Of a DNA stretch of 31,599 nt, positions 9,384 through 19,400 are shown one piece after another. The translations under genes were made by a program, and so were the position numbers. The notes under the pieces were generated by a model that made no database searches, had not been told where the DNA came from, and saw only the letters and a list, made by a program, of their open reading frames with translations. The DNA is from an uncultured bacterium (GTDB lineage: Bacteria; Actinomycetota; Coriobacteriia; Coriobacteriales; Eggerthellaceae): assembly GCA_905215035.1 (NCBI GenBank), contig CAJMOJ010000013.1, positions 1 to 31,599 of the forward strand, in the 5' to 3' direction. The stretch's first letter is position 1. The number at the start of each line of letters is the position of its first letter.

Positions 9384-10169
9384 ATGGCTGAATCTCAAGC
9401 AACACAGACAAAACTTAAACGCGATTGGTTTATCCTGTCATCGCTTGTCGGCAAAGATTTTAAGCTTAAATATCGCCGCAGTGCTCTTGGTGTTGTTTGG
9501 TCTGTACTAAATCCTTTGCTGATGATGATTGTCTTATCGGCGGTGTTCTCAACGTTTTTTCGCTTTCAGATTGAAAACTTTCCGCTGTATTTAATCTTGG
9601 GGCAAACCCTTTTTACGTTTATGTCTGATGCAACCACATCGGCAATGAATTCCATTATTGATTCGGCGCCACTTATTAAGAAGATCCGCATTAATAAGGT
9701 GTTGTTTCCCTTAGAAAAAGTTACGTTTGCGCTGCTTAATTTTGGCATCTCACTGATTGCCGTTGCTCTCGTTATGATCTTTTTCCAGGTCCTTCCAACA
9801 TGGTATGTCCTTCTCGTACCTGTTTTGTTGGTGTTTCTCTTTATGTTTAGCTTAGGGTTCGGTCTCTTGCTGGCTGCGCTGGCGGTGTTTTTCCGTGATG
9901 TAATCCATCTATGGAGCGTACTCATTATGGCGTGGACTTATGCAACGCCGCTTTTTTATCCTGTTGATATTTTGCCTGACTGGATGGTGCCTATTATGGA
10001 TGCCAATCCTATGTATCACTTTGTAAATTTCTTCCGTGATGTTGTTCTGTATGGCACTGCACCTAGTGGTGCCGATGTCATCTTTTGCGTTGTCTCAGGC
10101 ATTGTGATGCTTTTGATTGGTTGGCTCGTCTTCAAAAAGCAGCAAAAGAAATTCATTCTGTATGTATAG
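9384..10169 (+). CDS. ABC-2 type polysaccharide exporter permease (Wzm/TagG-like)
   Basis: From the ATG at 9384 the protein is 261 residues, the usual size for this family. The N-terminal region reads DWFILSSLVGKDFKLKYRRS, typical of ABC-2 permeases, followed by LGVVWSVLNPLLMMIVL. About six hydrophobic segments follow, and NPMYHFVNFFRDV near the end is a family hallmark. It should form the membrane channel for the ATPase encoded just downstream and export a lipid-linked glycan finished in the cytoplasm. The frame is open further upstream to a TTG at 9294, but those 30 residues are not conserved-looking and that codon has no ribosome binding site. The site before 9384 is also weak (GAGAAG). 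The 152-base gap before it holds no other gene. Confidence 0.9.
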   Translation: MAESQATQTKLKRDWFILSSLVGKDFKLKYRRSALGVVWSVLNPLLMMIVLSAVFSTFFRFQIENFPLYLILGQTLFTFMSDATTSAMNSIIDSAPLIKKIRINKVLFPLEKVTFALLNFGISLIAVALVMIFFQVLPTWYVLLVPVLLVFLFMFSLGFGLLLAALAVFFRDVIHLWSVLIMAWTYATPLFYPVDILPDWMVPIMDANPMYHFVNFFRDVVLYGTAPSGADVIFCVVSGIVMLLIGWLVFKKQQKKFILYV

Positions 10170-10222
10170 CATGTACATGTATAGCAGAACACTAAAAACG
10201 ACACTATAACGAGGACTAAGAC

Positions 10223-12082
10223 ATGCCCGAAAATGTAAATACATCACGGTTGGTAGTTGGCGATTCTTCGCTTTTTGAGGATGATCCTCGAGAAACGGTC
10301 GTTTCAGTAGACCATGTCACTATGAGCTTCAATATGGCATCTGAGCAACTCAATAGTCTTAAAGAGTATGCCATTCAGCTCCTTAAACGACAGCTCTTTT
10401 TTGAGGAGTTTCGCGCACTCGATGATGTCTCGTTCGAGGTCAAAAAAGGCGATGTATTTGGCATCATGGGAACCAACGGTTCAGGTAAGTCGACTATCTT
10501 AAAGATTATTGCAGGCGTTTTAGATCCCACTAATGGTTCCTGTGAAGTTAAAGGTAATATTGCGCCCCTGATTGAACTTGGCGCTGGGTTTGATATGGAT
10601 CTTTCAGCGCGTGAAAACATTTATCTTAATGGTGCATTGTTGGGATACTCAAAGCAATTTATTGACGAGCACTTTGATGAGATTGTTGCTTTTGCTGAGG
10701 TGGAAAAGTTCCTTGATATGCCTATGAAGAATTATTCTTCGGGTATGGTAAGCCGTATTGCGTTTGCGATTGCGACCATTATTATTCCTGACATTCTTAT
10801 TGTCGATGAGGTTCTCTCTGTTGGTGACTTTATGTTCCAAAAGAAGTGCGAGGATCGCATCCGTGAACTTATTGAGCAACATGGTGTCACAGTATTGATT
10901 GTCTCGCATAGTAATGCTCAGATTGCGCGTTTGTGCAACAAGGCCATTTGGATCGAAAAAGGCCATGTTCGTTTGATGGGTGAAGCCGAAGAAGTATGTC
11001 GTATTTATGGTGCCCTTGGTGGTAGAACAGGTGATACGGATGCTGAACAGGCTATTTTTAGAACGATTGTAGAGTCAAGCTCATTGCAGATCCCAAAAGG
11101 ATTGGCTACTACCATTACGGGTGAGAACGCTAATGCCATCTGTTCTAAATTAGTGATGAATGCATGGGGTAAGGAAACTCCAAAAACGGTAGCGCTTGCT
11201 TGCGACAGCACGCATTGTAACTCAGTAGTGGCCAATGCTCTTGCTGCTGCGTATCAAGCACCGGTTCTTCCTACTGGACGTTTGGCAATACCAGAATCAG
11301 TTGAGGCGTATTTATATAACTGTGAGCCTGAGACCATCTTTATTTTTGACTGTGGTCTTTGCATGAAGGAGGCTATGGATCAAATTAATACGCTGCCGTG
11401 GCATCCTGAGGTTGTGGTTTTTGGCGTTAATGAAGATCCTTTTGATTTTTCTTGCGAAGTGTTTGACTACGGGCAAGCAAGAGACCTATGGAACGATGAA
11501 GTCTTACTGGTGAGTTTTGAGGATAATCCTGAAGCAATGGCGGTGTCACCGTATTTGTATACGCAGGGTATACCTGTTCTTATGCTGTCCGAAGGGTGTG
11601 TTAACAAAATAGAGCAAAAGAGCATTATGCAATTTAGAGCATTAGTGCTTGGAGAAAAAGCAGAAGTGTTACTTGCTCAATCCAATGTTCACTTTACTAC
11701 CCAATCTAATATATTGCTTGAGGCCCAACGCAATGTTCAATCCAATGATGCAAAAGTAAAGGTTGAAAAGTGTAGGTGTGAGGTTGTCCAACATAATCAG
11801 GACGATCGATTTATTGTCCTTTCAGCTCTTTGTGCCAATGAATGCCGTCAAGTTTTTTTGGGCTCTGCGACACATTGGTTTGATTTGCAATCAGCCGGAA
11901 GTGCCATCGCCCATAGCAAAGGATGTTTGCTGCTTGTTGATGAGACGCAGTTGGGGAGCATCCAGGCAGCGCTCGACTATCTCGCGCAGCATAAATCTTC
12001 CATAGAAAGCCTTGTTTTTATTGGCGATGGACTTGCGCAAAGTGGTCTCGATGAGCGTGTCTTTTGTTCGCGTTTGTGCTAG
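10223..12082 (+). CDS. ABC exporter ATPase (Wzt/TagH-like) with CWB2-like C-terminal extension
   Basis: The first ~265 residues of this 619-residue protein are a polysaccharide-export ATPase: Walker A GTNGSGKST (83-91), signature YSSGMVSR (171-178), Walker B ILIVDE (191-196) and the switch histidine in VSHS (229). Known Wzt proteins may carry a C-terminal beta-sandwich that recognises the finished glycan. Here residues ~300-619 differ. They show three repeats resembling cell-wall-binding repeat 2 (CWB2), for example NALAAAYQAPVLPTG (338-352), AMAVSPYLYTQGIPVLML (438-455) and a weaker third near 530-605. CWB2 is normally found on secreted wall proteins, so its presence on a cytoplasmic ATPase is odd. 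A ribosome binding site (GAGGA) precedes the ATG and the gap to the permease is 53 bases. The ATPase call is firm; the CWB2 call is moderate. Confidence 0.88.
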   Translation: MPENVNTSRLVVGDSSLFEDDPRETVVSVDHVTMSFNMASEQLNSLKEYAIQLLKRQLFFEEFRALDDVSFEVKKGDVFGIMGTNGSGKSTILKIIAGVLDPTNGSCEVKGNIAPLIELGAGFDMDLSARENIYLNGALLGYSKQFIDEHFDEIVAFAEVEKFLDMPMKNYSSGMVSRIAFAIATIIIPDILIVDEVLSVGDFMFQKKCEDRIRELIEQHGVTVLIVSHSNAQIARLCNKAIWIEKGHVRLMGEAEEVCRIYGALGGRTGDTDAEQAIFRTIVESSSLQIPKGLATTITGENANAICSKLVMNAWGKETPKTVALACDSTHCNSVVANALAAAYQAPVLPTGRLAIPESVEAYLYNCEPETIFIFDCGLCMKEAMDQINTLPWHPEVVVFGVNEDPFDFSCEVFDYGQARDLWNDEVLLVSFEDNPEAMAVSPYLYTQGIPVLMLSEGCVNKIEQKSIMQFRALVLGEKAEVLLAQSNVHFTTQSNILLEAQRNVQSNDAKVKVEKCRCEVVQHNQDDRFIVLSALCANECRQVFLGSATHWFDLQSAGSAIAHSKGCLLLVDETQLGSIQAALDYLAQHKSSIESLVFIGDGLAQSGLDERVFCSRLC

Positions 12083-12162
12083 TTTTGCTGGCACTAAGCT
12101 TTTTGCCATCTAACCACTCTCGCACGTTAATTGAGGCGTTTGCTTGCTAGGCGGCATCTTCG

Positions 12163-14556
12163 CTAGTTAACTGACATACCAAAAAAAGGTGGATGATACG
12201 GGTCTCCCTTGGCATAATACATACTCCAGCGTGCACGAAGTAAACTTTGTTCTTTAATAAAACGTGCGAACTTTTCGGGAGAAGTTTTTGAGTCGTCAGG
12301 GCCGCGTGTTAATGACTCGTAATGGTAGAGTTTTGCTTCTGGGTCGAAAACTACGAGGTAGCCAGCTTCTCGCACGCGGAGACAGAAGTCGATGTCGTTG
12401 TAGGCAACAACAAAGGTCTCATCAAGGCCACCCAACTCATCGTAGAGCTTCTTTTTTGTTAAAAGACATGCTGCAGTGACGGCCGATAGATCTTGACGCA
12501 AGATAGCACGTGCCTGATAGGCGGGATCGTCTTTATCAATGTTGGCAAAGATATGAATAGCGCCACCAATCTCATAGGATTCGAAGCATTTAAGCATGGC
12601 AACGCCAGCATGTTGAACAGTGTTGTCGGGATAAAGTAGTTTGGCGCCGACAATACCTACCTCTTCACGTTGGCAAAGAGACAGCATGGAGGTGAGCCAA
12701 TCGGGATTGATAGATTCAACATCATTATTAAGTAAGAGTAAGTAGTCTCCGCGAGCAAATTGAGCACCATAGTTATTAACAGCAGAATAATTAAAGCTAT
12801 CCGACCAAGTCACTACTTTGATGCGTGGGTCACTATCAAGCGTTTTGTAGTAAGCAAAGGTTTTATCTTCTGTGCTGTTATTTTCTACAATGATAATTTC
12901 GATATTGCTATAGCTGGTGTTATGTAAAAGAGAGTTGAGACAACGATCCAGTGTGTCTATGTTGTCTTTGTTGGGGATAATAATGGAGACAAGAGGCCGA
13001 TCGATAACTTCATAATCAACCTTATAAAGACAGGGGAGATCGGTGCGGCATGCAGTTCCTTTAAGACCAATGCGATCAAGATGGGCTTGCAGTGCCTTAC
13101 AACCAGCGATATCTGCATAGGGCTTATTGTCTGCTGATGCAGCGGTTGATTGTTCATGAATGCGCCAATGGTAAAGAACTTGAGGGACATGGTAGAACGT
13201 ATCAACTTGTTCAGAGAGGCGTAAAATAAGATCGTAATCTTGTGCACCATCGTATTCTGAGCGTAATAAAAGATCTTGTATCAGTTCGCGCTTTACTGCA
13301 AGAAAATGCGTGACGTAGTTATGGCACCGTAGCAAATCGATGTTGAAATCAGATTTAAAATGTGGGAAAGCATGGACATTGTCGGGAAGAAGAAGGTCTT
13401 CGTCACAATAGATCACGGCAATGTCATCGTGGGTAGAAATCACTCTTTCATATTCCGCTAACGCGTTGCAAGCAAGAATGTCATCGTGATCAAGAAGAGC
13501 AACATAGTCTCCGTGGGCAGCTTTGATGCCTACATTGGTATTGTCTGCGATACCTTTGTTCTCATTAAGGTTAATGATGACGATGCGTGGATCCGTATAC
13601 AAGGCAAGATTGTCACGCAGTGTTTCATCTTCTGGGCTTGCATTAACTAAGATAAGCTCCCAATTCTGATATGTTTGATTTTGTACCGACTCAATCATTT
13701 CTTTCAGGAATTGGGTAGGTGTTTTATAGAGTGGAACCACAATGCTAAAAGTAGTAGCTGAGGAAAATGGCTCCTCAGTCGAAAGACTACTTTGCTGCAT
13801 AAACCATTTTTCATAATTGCTAATCCAAGCAAGCTTATAATCATGAGGATTTTGGCGTTCTTCGATTCGGATTTTTGAGATAGGGTCAAGACATAAAAAG
13901 CCTGTTTGTCCCGAAGCTCTGTCAGTACAAAAGAGAATATAAGTCTTGTCGTCACAAGGTAGACGAAGGGTAAACGCGCGTAAATTTCGTTCTTCCACAC
14001 CATTATTTGAGGTACGAGTCTCTCCGTAATGCGGCTTTAATTCAACAGGATTTCCCTGTCCATCAATGATTGAAATGGTGAGATCTTGAACACTGGCTGG
14101 AGTAGAGAGAAGAGCTTTTAAAATGTATTCGTCTGTGTGATTCGTAAAGTGGCTTAGATGAAAAAACACCGTGGTGAAATTGATGCTGTCTTTTCGCTGA
14201 ATTCGATCAACATCTCGAATAGCAGCAGCTTGTTTTTTTCTTGCTTTATAAGCAAAGCGTGAATTCCACTTTAATTGGTCTTTAGCGACAGTCTTTTTCC
14301 AAATGCTATGCGAGCTATTATGGTCACGATAGGAAAGCGATAAATCTATTGAAGGAGCATCAAATAATGGTGTTGCAATGATAAATGTGTCTTGTTTGTC
14401 TGTATGGGTAAGAGGAATGAGGGTGGCAGGAAAGGGATTTCCATTGCTTGTATGAGTCTCAATCGCTAGTTTGTCTGGCTTAGGACAACCTGTAATAGAT
14501 ATCTGGTAATAAGCAGCCCCATCGCCACGAATCATTAAATCAAACGATACCTTCAT
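12163..14556 (-). CDS. Bifunctional tandem GT2 glycosyltransferase, paralogue of the enzyme at 6448-9231
   Basis: This 797-residue protein has the same plan as its plus-strand paralogue: an N-terminal region (~1-250), then two GT2 domains. The first starts near residue 269 (FSIVVPLYK) with its metal site in LLDHDD (354-359). The second starts near 520 (PLVSIIIPNKD) with VENNSTED and LLLLNNDVE (606-614), ending with AYNDIDFCLRVREAGY. The N-terminal region shares RGDG and the LKWNSR and AAIRD motifs with the paralogue. It lacks the 12-residue repeat and the extra loop present there, which explains most of the length difference. It converges with the ABC ATPase gene across an 80-base spacer and lies downstream of the DUF2142 gene on the same strand. 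It probably extends or branches the same or a second surface glycan. Substrates are unknown. Confidence 0.88.
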   Translation of the reverse strand: MKVSFDLMIRGDGAAYYQISITGCPKPDKLAIETHTSNGNPFPATLIPLTHTDKQDTFIIATPLFDAPSIDLSLSYRDHNSSHSIWKKTVAKDQLKWNSRFAYKARKKQAAAIRDVDRIQRKDSINFTTVFFHLSHFTNHTDEYILKALLSTPASVQDLTISIIDGQGNPVELKPHYGETRTSNNGVEERNLRAFTLRLPCDDKTYILFCTDRASGQTGFLCLDPISKIRIEERQNPHDYKLAWISNYEKWFMQQSSLSTEEPFSSATTFSIVVPLYKTPTQFLKEMIESVQNQTYQNWELILVNASPEDETLRDNLALYTDPRIVIINLNENKGIADNTNVGIKAAHGDYVALLDHDDILACNALAEYERVISTHDDIAVIYCDEDLLLPDNVHAFPHFKSDFNIDLLRCHNYVTHFLAVKRELIQDLLLRSEYDGAQDYDLILRLSEQVDTFYHVPQVLYHWRIHEQSTAASADNKPYADIAGCKALQAHLDRIGLKGTACRTDLPCLYKVDYEVIDRPLVSIIIPNKDNIDTLDRCLNSLLHNTSYSNIEIIIVENNSTEDKTFAYYKTLDSDPRIKVVTWSDSFNYSAVNNYGAQFARGDYLLLLNNDVESINPDWLTSMLSLCQREEVGIVGAKLLYPDNTVQHAGVAMLKCFESYEIGGAIHIFANIDKDDPAYQARAILRQDLSAVTAACLLTKKKLYDELGGLDETFVVAYNDIDFCLRVREAGYLVVFDPEAKLYHYESLTRGPDDSKTSPEKFARFIKEQSLLRARWSMYYAKGDPYHPPFFGMSVN

Positions 14557-14622
14557 AAGATTGTTGAGCCTCTCTATAAGTGGAGTTATTCAGTGTGTTG
14601 TACCCATTGCGCTTGTGTAGTT

Positions 14623-14649
14623 GTTTGTATAACAGAGGATTATACAAAC
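14623..14649 (-). other. Perfect 10-base inverted repeat after the DUF2142 gene
   Basis: GTTTGTATAA and TTATACAAAC flank a seven-base loop in the 106-base gap between two minus-strand genes. It lies 13 bases after the stop of the upstream gene. The stem is AT-rich and no T-run follows it on the minus strand, so it may be a weak terminator, an mRNA processing or stability hairpin, or a protein site. Confidence 0.5.
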
Positions 14650-14662
14650 CAAGATGGCATTA

Positions 14663-16222
14663 TTAGAAATTAAGCGCCATGGCATAAATGCGTACAAGAT
14701 AAATTAGATTAAACCATACCAAGAAAAATATGATTGCATAGCGAGACTCCTTTTTGATTTGGATAGCCTGCGTGCGCAATGTTAGCAACAAGAGGGGAAG
14801 AACGGGTAAAAAGTATCTTCCTTGTACACCCATCGCGACTGTTTCGGTATCGAAAGTATGCCCAATGACCATTGAAAGAATAACGCCGAGTGTTGTACCA
14901 AGGAAGACTAAGAAGAAGCAAGAACGTTGGAGAACCGAAGGTTCGGTTTGATCTTCTGGTGTGGGGAGTAATGAGATCAAAAGAACAATGAGAAGCACAA
15001 ACACCATAAAGTTAGGGAGTTGCAAATTGACTTGTAGCCAGCCAAGACTGCCTCCTACCAGGGTGGTGAGATAGTAGCTAGACATTTCGTTGAAAGTATT
15101 TAAGAACAGAATGAGTGTGCTGTAAGGTGCAGCAAGCAAGTCAGATAAATCGTAATAATGACCGAGCACGCCGCCGCGATTATCTAAATGTTCTTCTGGG
15201 TTAGTGGATGAGGTAATGCCTGTAATGCTCGATTGACTGATAAACCAAAATGCAAGAGCAGCACCAAGTAGGACACCACCCTTAAATAACCATGCATGCT
15301 TGTTTTGGGTAAAGCGTTTGTTGGGAATAAGGAATACAAGCAGGATAACTAATGAATAGACTGACTTGCAGGGTGCGAGAAGGATTGCAAACACAATCAT
15401 AGCAATAATGGTGCTGCGAGAAATTGCTTGGTCTTGATAGATACATTTAAAGAGAAGGCTTAAGAATATAAAAGCAAATCCCATAATGGCAGGATCATAC
15501 GAATATGATGCTGCAAGATGAAGCGACATAGGGAGTAGGGCAATAGCTACAAATATATTTTTTCCAACTGGGGTAATGCGATAGGCAATAAAAACCATTG
15601 CTATGTAGCTTGCTAAATTAAAAAGACGACCCAAATAAAAGGTTATTAAAGAGCTAAGCCCAAATAATTTTCCAGTAAAAATGCCTAATGCGGCGGCTAA
15701 GCGTACTTGTGGAGGATTTCCGCTAATCGGAAAAGAGCTGACTGTCGTAATTGTTGTGGGATCAGTGTTTGATGCCAAGAGTGCGATGTTACTTGCAACA
15801 AAACGGAAGTTTTCTTGATTGATGTCACGTGACATTTCAGATATAAAAATTGCATCATCGGTTCTGACGTCAAGAGTGCTTGTGCCAAGAGTTGCTAGCC
15901 CATTTGCATACAAATAAGCGCTTTCAAAATGATGTAGTTCATCAGGTACGGTGCCAGGCGGAAAGAGAAAACAAAAGAAAAGTCCCATTCCAATTAAAGC
16001 AGCGAGAAAAATCCAATCTCTAGATCGTTCCGAATACTTAAGAAAAAAATAAAAAATCAGCAACGATACAAGAGCAACAATAGTTAGTGCAGAAAGCAAG
16101 ATGACCGATTTAGACGGACTATATGAGTTGCAATAGATGGTATGGCCAATCATTAATATAAGCGCTGCTGCAATAAAAAAGATTTCGGTTGCAGAAAGTT
16201 TTAATAGGCGTTGTTTATTCAC
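14663..16222 (-). CDS. DUF2142 family polytopic membrane protein, probable GT-C glycosyltransferase
   Basis: This 519-residue protein is hydrophobic throughout, with roughly a dozen membrane segments. The DUF2142 hallmark appears at residues 88-107 as FPPGTVPDELHHFESAYLYA, a proline-rich acidic motif in the first large outer loop followed by conserved His and Tyr. The topology and acidic loop resemble GT-C glycosyltransferases, which take sugars from polyprenyl phosphate outside the cell. DUF2142 genes are often found in wall-polysaccharide loci of Gram-positive bacteria, as here. The start is a GTG at 16222 preceded by AAGGGA. A TATAAT box lies about 35 bases upstream of the start. The gene diverges from the first lectin-protease gene across 222 bases. 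The enzymatic role is inferred, not shown. Confidence 0.82.
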   Translation of the reverse strand: MNKQRLLKLSATEIFFIAAALILMIGHTIYCNSYSPSKSVILLSALTIVALVSLLIFYFFLKYSERSRDWIFLAALIGMGLFFCFLFPPGTVPDELHHFESAYLYANGLATLGTSTLDVRTDDAIFISEMSRDINQENFRFVASNIALLASNTDPTTITTVSSFPISGNPPQVRLAAALGIFTGKLFGLSSLITFYLGRLFNLASYIAMVFIAYRITPVGKNIFVAIALLPMSLHLAASYSYDPAIMGFAFIFLSLLFKCIYQDQAISRSTIIAMIVFAILLAPCKSVYSLVILLVFLIPNKRFTQNKHAWLFKGGVLLGAALAFWFISQSSITGITSSTNPEEHLDNRGGVLGHYYDLSDLLAAPYSTLILFLNTFNEMSSYYLTTLVGGSLGWLQVNLQLPNFMVFVLLIVLLISLLPTPEDQTEPSVLQRSCFFLVFLGTTLGVILSMVIGHTFDTETVAMGVQGRYFLPVLPLLLLTLRTQAIQIKKESRYAIIFFLVWFNLIYLVRIYAMALNF

Positions 16223-16257
16223 TTGGATCCCTTGAGTAGACAGTAGGAATAAAGCCT

Positions 16258-16263
16258 ATTATA
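16258..16263 (-). promoter_or_regulatory. Candidate -10 box for the DUF2142 / tandem GT2 transcript
   Basis: A perfect TATAAT occurs on the minus strand about 35 bases before the GTG start at 16222. No convincing -35 hexamer is seen 16-18 bases further upstream, so the call is tentative. Confidence 0.35.
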
Positions 16264-16351
16264 AGGGGATTTTTGGTCAGCTATTTTACTTTTGGGTATA
16301 CAACACGAGCTATTACTGAATAGGCTCAATAGTAACCGTTTTGTGATGCTA

Positions 16352-16416
16352 GGTAATGAAAAAAGGGAATGAAGATGTTACCATAATGTAATCATTACCA
16401 TTTTTAAGAATGGTTA
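16352..16416 (+). promoter_or_regulatory. Cluster of TTACCAT-type half-sites and an 18-base palindrome before the first lectin gene
   Basis: The sequence TTACCAT occurs at 16378-16384 and again at 16395-16401, 17 bases apart. It occurs in inverted form (ATGGTTA) at 16410-16416, and a related inverted GGTAATG lies at 16352-16358. The palindrome ACCATT-N6-AATGGT occupies 16397-16414. The cluster sits 29-93 bases before the start codon of the gene at 16445, where an operator would be expected. A matching core promoter could not be assigned. Confidence 0.4.
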
Positions 16417-16444
16417 GCAAAAATACCTATATGGAGGAATAGAT

Positions 16445-19400
16445 ATGGAAATTCGGGCTCCACGTCTATTAAATGTTTTTTTATCAATTGTGCTGGTTTG
16501 CTCTTTATGCTTGCCGACTAATCTTGCGTTTGCAGATAACACATCTGAAGTAGACCTCAATAATATGACTCGTGTTGATTCGGGTAGCGACGATGAGTTA
16601 GAACCCAATGAAAATAACTCAGAATCAGCAACAGAGCCAGAGAGCGTAGTCTCAGATAATATCGTCGTTGCTGATGATGATTCATTAAAAGACAATCATG
16701 CAGTCTTGCTAACCGAAGAAGAAAAGGCTGCAGCGCTACAAGAGCTGAGTACCCCAGAAGAAGAGCTGGGCTATGTTCCCGGTGAAATGATCGTAGTGTA
16801 TGACGAAAATGCAACTGAACATGAAATGGTAGAAGCAGCCAATGCCATTGATGCCGAGTTAGATAGCGCTGCTGGTGATATTAGTGCAGGGATGGTGTCA
16901 CTTGTTACTATTTCCGATGATATGACAGTGGCTACTGCAATAGAGGCTATAGAAAAAGATGATGCGGTTGTATATGCGGAGCCGAATTATACAGTTGCTT
17001 TGTTTGATGACGATGCAGTTTCTTTTGCTCAGCCTAACGATAACGGATACACCAATGCACAAGGTTATTTAAAGGCGATCTCCGCAGAGCAAGCGTGGGA
17101 TTATCTCGCAACCCAGTCTATAAGTAAAACGCGCATTGCCTCTATTGACACAGGCGCTAAAGTAGACCATCAAGATCTAAAAAACGTTCTTAATCTTACG
17201 TTGTCTAAAGAAATAGTTGCTACAGGAGAAGGTGTGAATAGAAAAACCACTTTTGAGAATCTCCAAGGCGATGGGCTAGTAAACGGCAAAGTTCACTCGA
17301 GCATTACTTCTTCATCTACCCACGGAACGCATGTTGCAGGGATTATGGCTGCACAGGCAAATAATGGTGTTGGAGCAGCCGGCGTGGCAAGTGGAGGTTC
17401 AACAAAATACAGCAATCAAATCGTTGATCTATTTGCAATTGATGCATTTAATGGAATCAGTTCCGACAATAAAGAGACTGCCAATATTTACGACGTTGTT
17501 TCGGCGATGCAGTATGCAAAAACCAACAAGGCAAGAGTTGTGAATCTTAGCTTGGGATTGTTTGAGGACTCATCGACACTTCAAACAGCTTGCAAAGATT
17601 TGTATGCAAATAATGTAGTGATGGTGTGTGCTGCTGGAAATTACAATTCAACTCAAAAGGTTTATCCAGCAGCTTACGATACAACTATTGCAGTTATCAA
17701 TTGCAAGAATGATGGAAGTCGAGCGACATACGATAGCGGTGCAGGTGGCTCTTCTTATGGAACGTGGTGTGATGTTGCTGCTCCCGGTTACCAAATTTAT
17801 AGCACGATGAGTTCATCTACATCAGCCTATGGTTACTTAACAGGAACATCAATGGCGGCACCAGTTGTGACAAGTACGGCTGCCATGATGATTGCCGCGA
17901 ACCCTTCTTTGACAGCTGCAAAAGTAAAATCAATTCTTACCCAAACTGCCAGTGGCACTCAAAAGACTACAGAAACTGCATGGGGAATGATTAATGCTGA
18001 AAAAGCTGTTAAAGAAGCTGTTGTAAATAAAACTGAAACAGGTCAGTCTCAAGTCACTACTTCAACAGATGTCTCAAAAGCCACAATAACAGGAGTTAAT
18101 GCATCATATACTTATGCAGGTTCAGCGATTTCTCCTGTACCGACCGTGCGTATAGGCACTAAAACTCTCGTAAAAAGCAAGGATTATACACTTACCTATT
18201 CAAATAATAATAGGCTTGGCACTGCACAGGTCATTATTAAAGGAACGGGAAGCTATAGTGGTACCAAGACGGTTTCATTTACCATTAAAGCTGCCAATAC
18301 GACTGATGAGCTTGCAATAAAGAATAAAAGCGTGATTGCAGATGGCGTATATAGCATTAAGTCGCTCGGTAATGCAGTTTATGTGTTAGATGTTTCTGGT
18401 GGTTCGGCATCAAATGGTGCGAACGTGCAGCTCTATGCGAATAATTATTCTGGAGCACAAAAATGGCGTGTGGCTCATGATGCGCTAGGCTATATAACAT
18501 TTACCAATGTCCAATCAGGCAAGGTTCTTGATGTTGCAAGTGGCAAATCTGTACAAGGAACGAATGTCCAGCAATACCAATCTAATGGATCTAAAGCGCA
18601 AAAGTGGATTGCGGTCAAAAGTGGAAATGGCTACATTGTCCGAAGCGCTTTGAATACTAATTTGGTTCTCGATATTTCAGGAGGGAAGTTTGCAAATAAA
18701 TCTAACGTTCAGATTTATACAGCGAATAATACAAATGCGCAGAAGTTTGCATTTACCACTATTCCTCAAATGGCAAACATTAAAGAAGGTACTTACACTA
18801 TTTCAAGCGCGCTTGGGAACAACCAAGTTCTTGATGTCTCTGGAGCTCGCTTAACCAATGGAGGCAATGTGCAAATTTATGCTTCCAATGGGACGAGTGC
18901 CCAGAAGTGGTATGTTCGTTCAGCTGGAAGTGGATATTACACGCTCCAAAATGTTAATTCGGGTATGTATTTGGGTGTTAATGGATCCAATGTGCGCCAG
19001 CAACCCTTGCAAGGTGACACTACCAAATGGGTGATTCTTGTATCAGGTTCAAAATATGTTTTATCTAATGCGGCAACTGGAAAAGTGTTAGATGTTTCTG
19101 GTGGAAAGAAATCTTCGGGAACTAACGTTCAAGTGTATGCTTCTAATTCATCAATTGCTCAGCAGTGGTCGTTTACTGCAACTGAATTATTTACGCCAGG
19201 AACTTATACAGTCGTGAGCGCTGTGAATCCAAATTACGCTCTTGACGTTTCAGGTGCTAGCAAGGCCAATGGTGCACCAATTACACTCTATTCAAAAAAT
19301 GGGACTAATGCCCAGAAGTTTAGAATCTCAAAAAACACGGATGGTACCTATACTTTTACTAATATTAATTCTGGGAAGGTGATTGATATTCCAGGTGCTA

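Noticed and set aside
12089..12108. TGGCA/TGCCA hairpin between the convergent ABC ATPase and tandem GT2 genes
   Set aside because: The stem is only five bases and no T-run follows it on either strand, so it does not support a terminator call.
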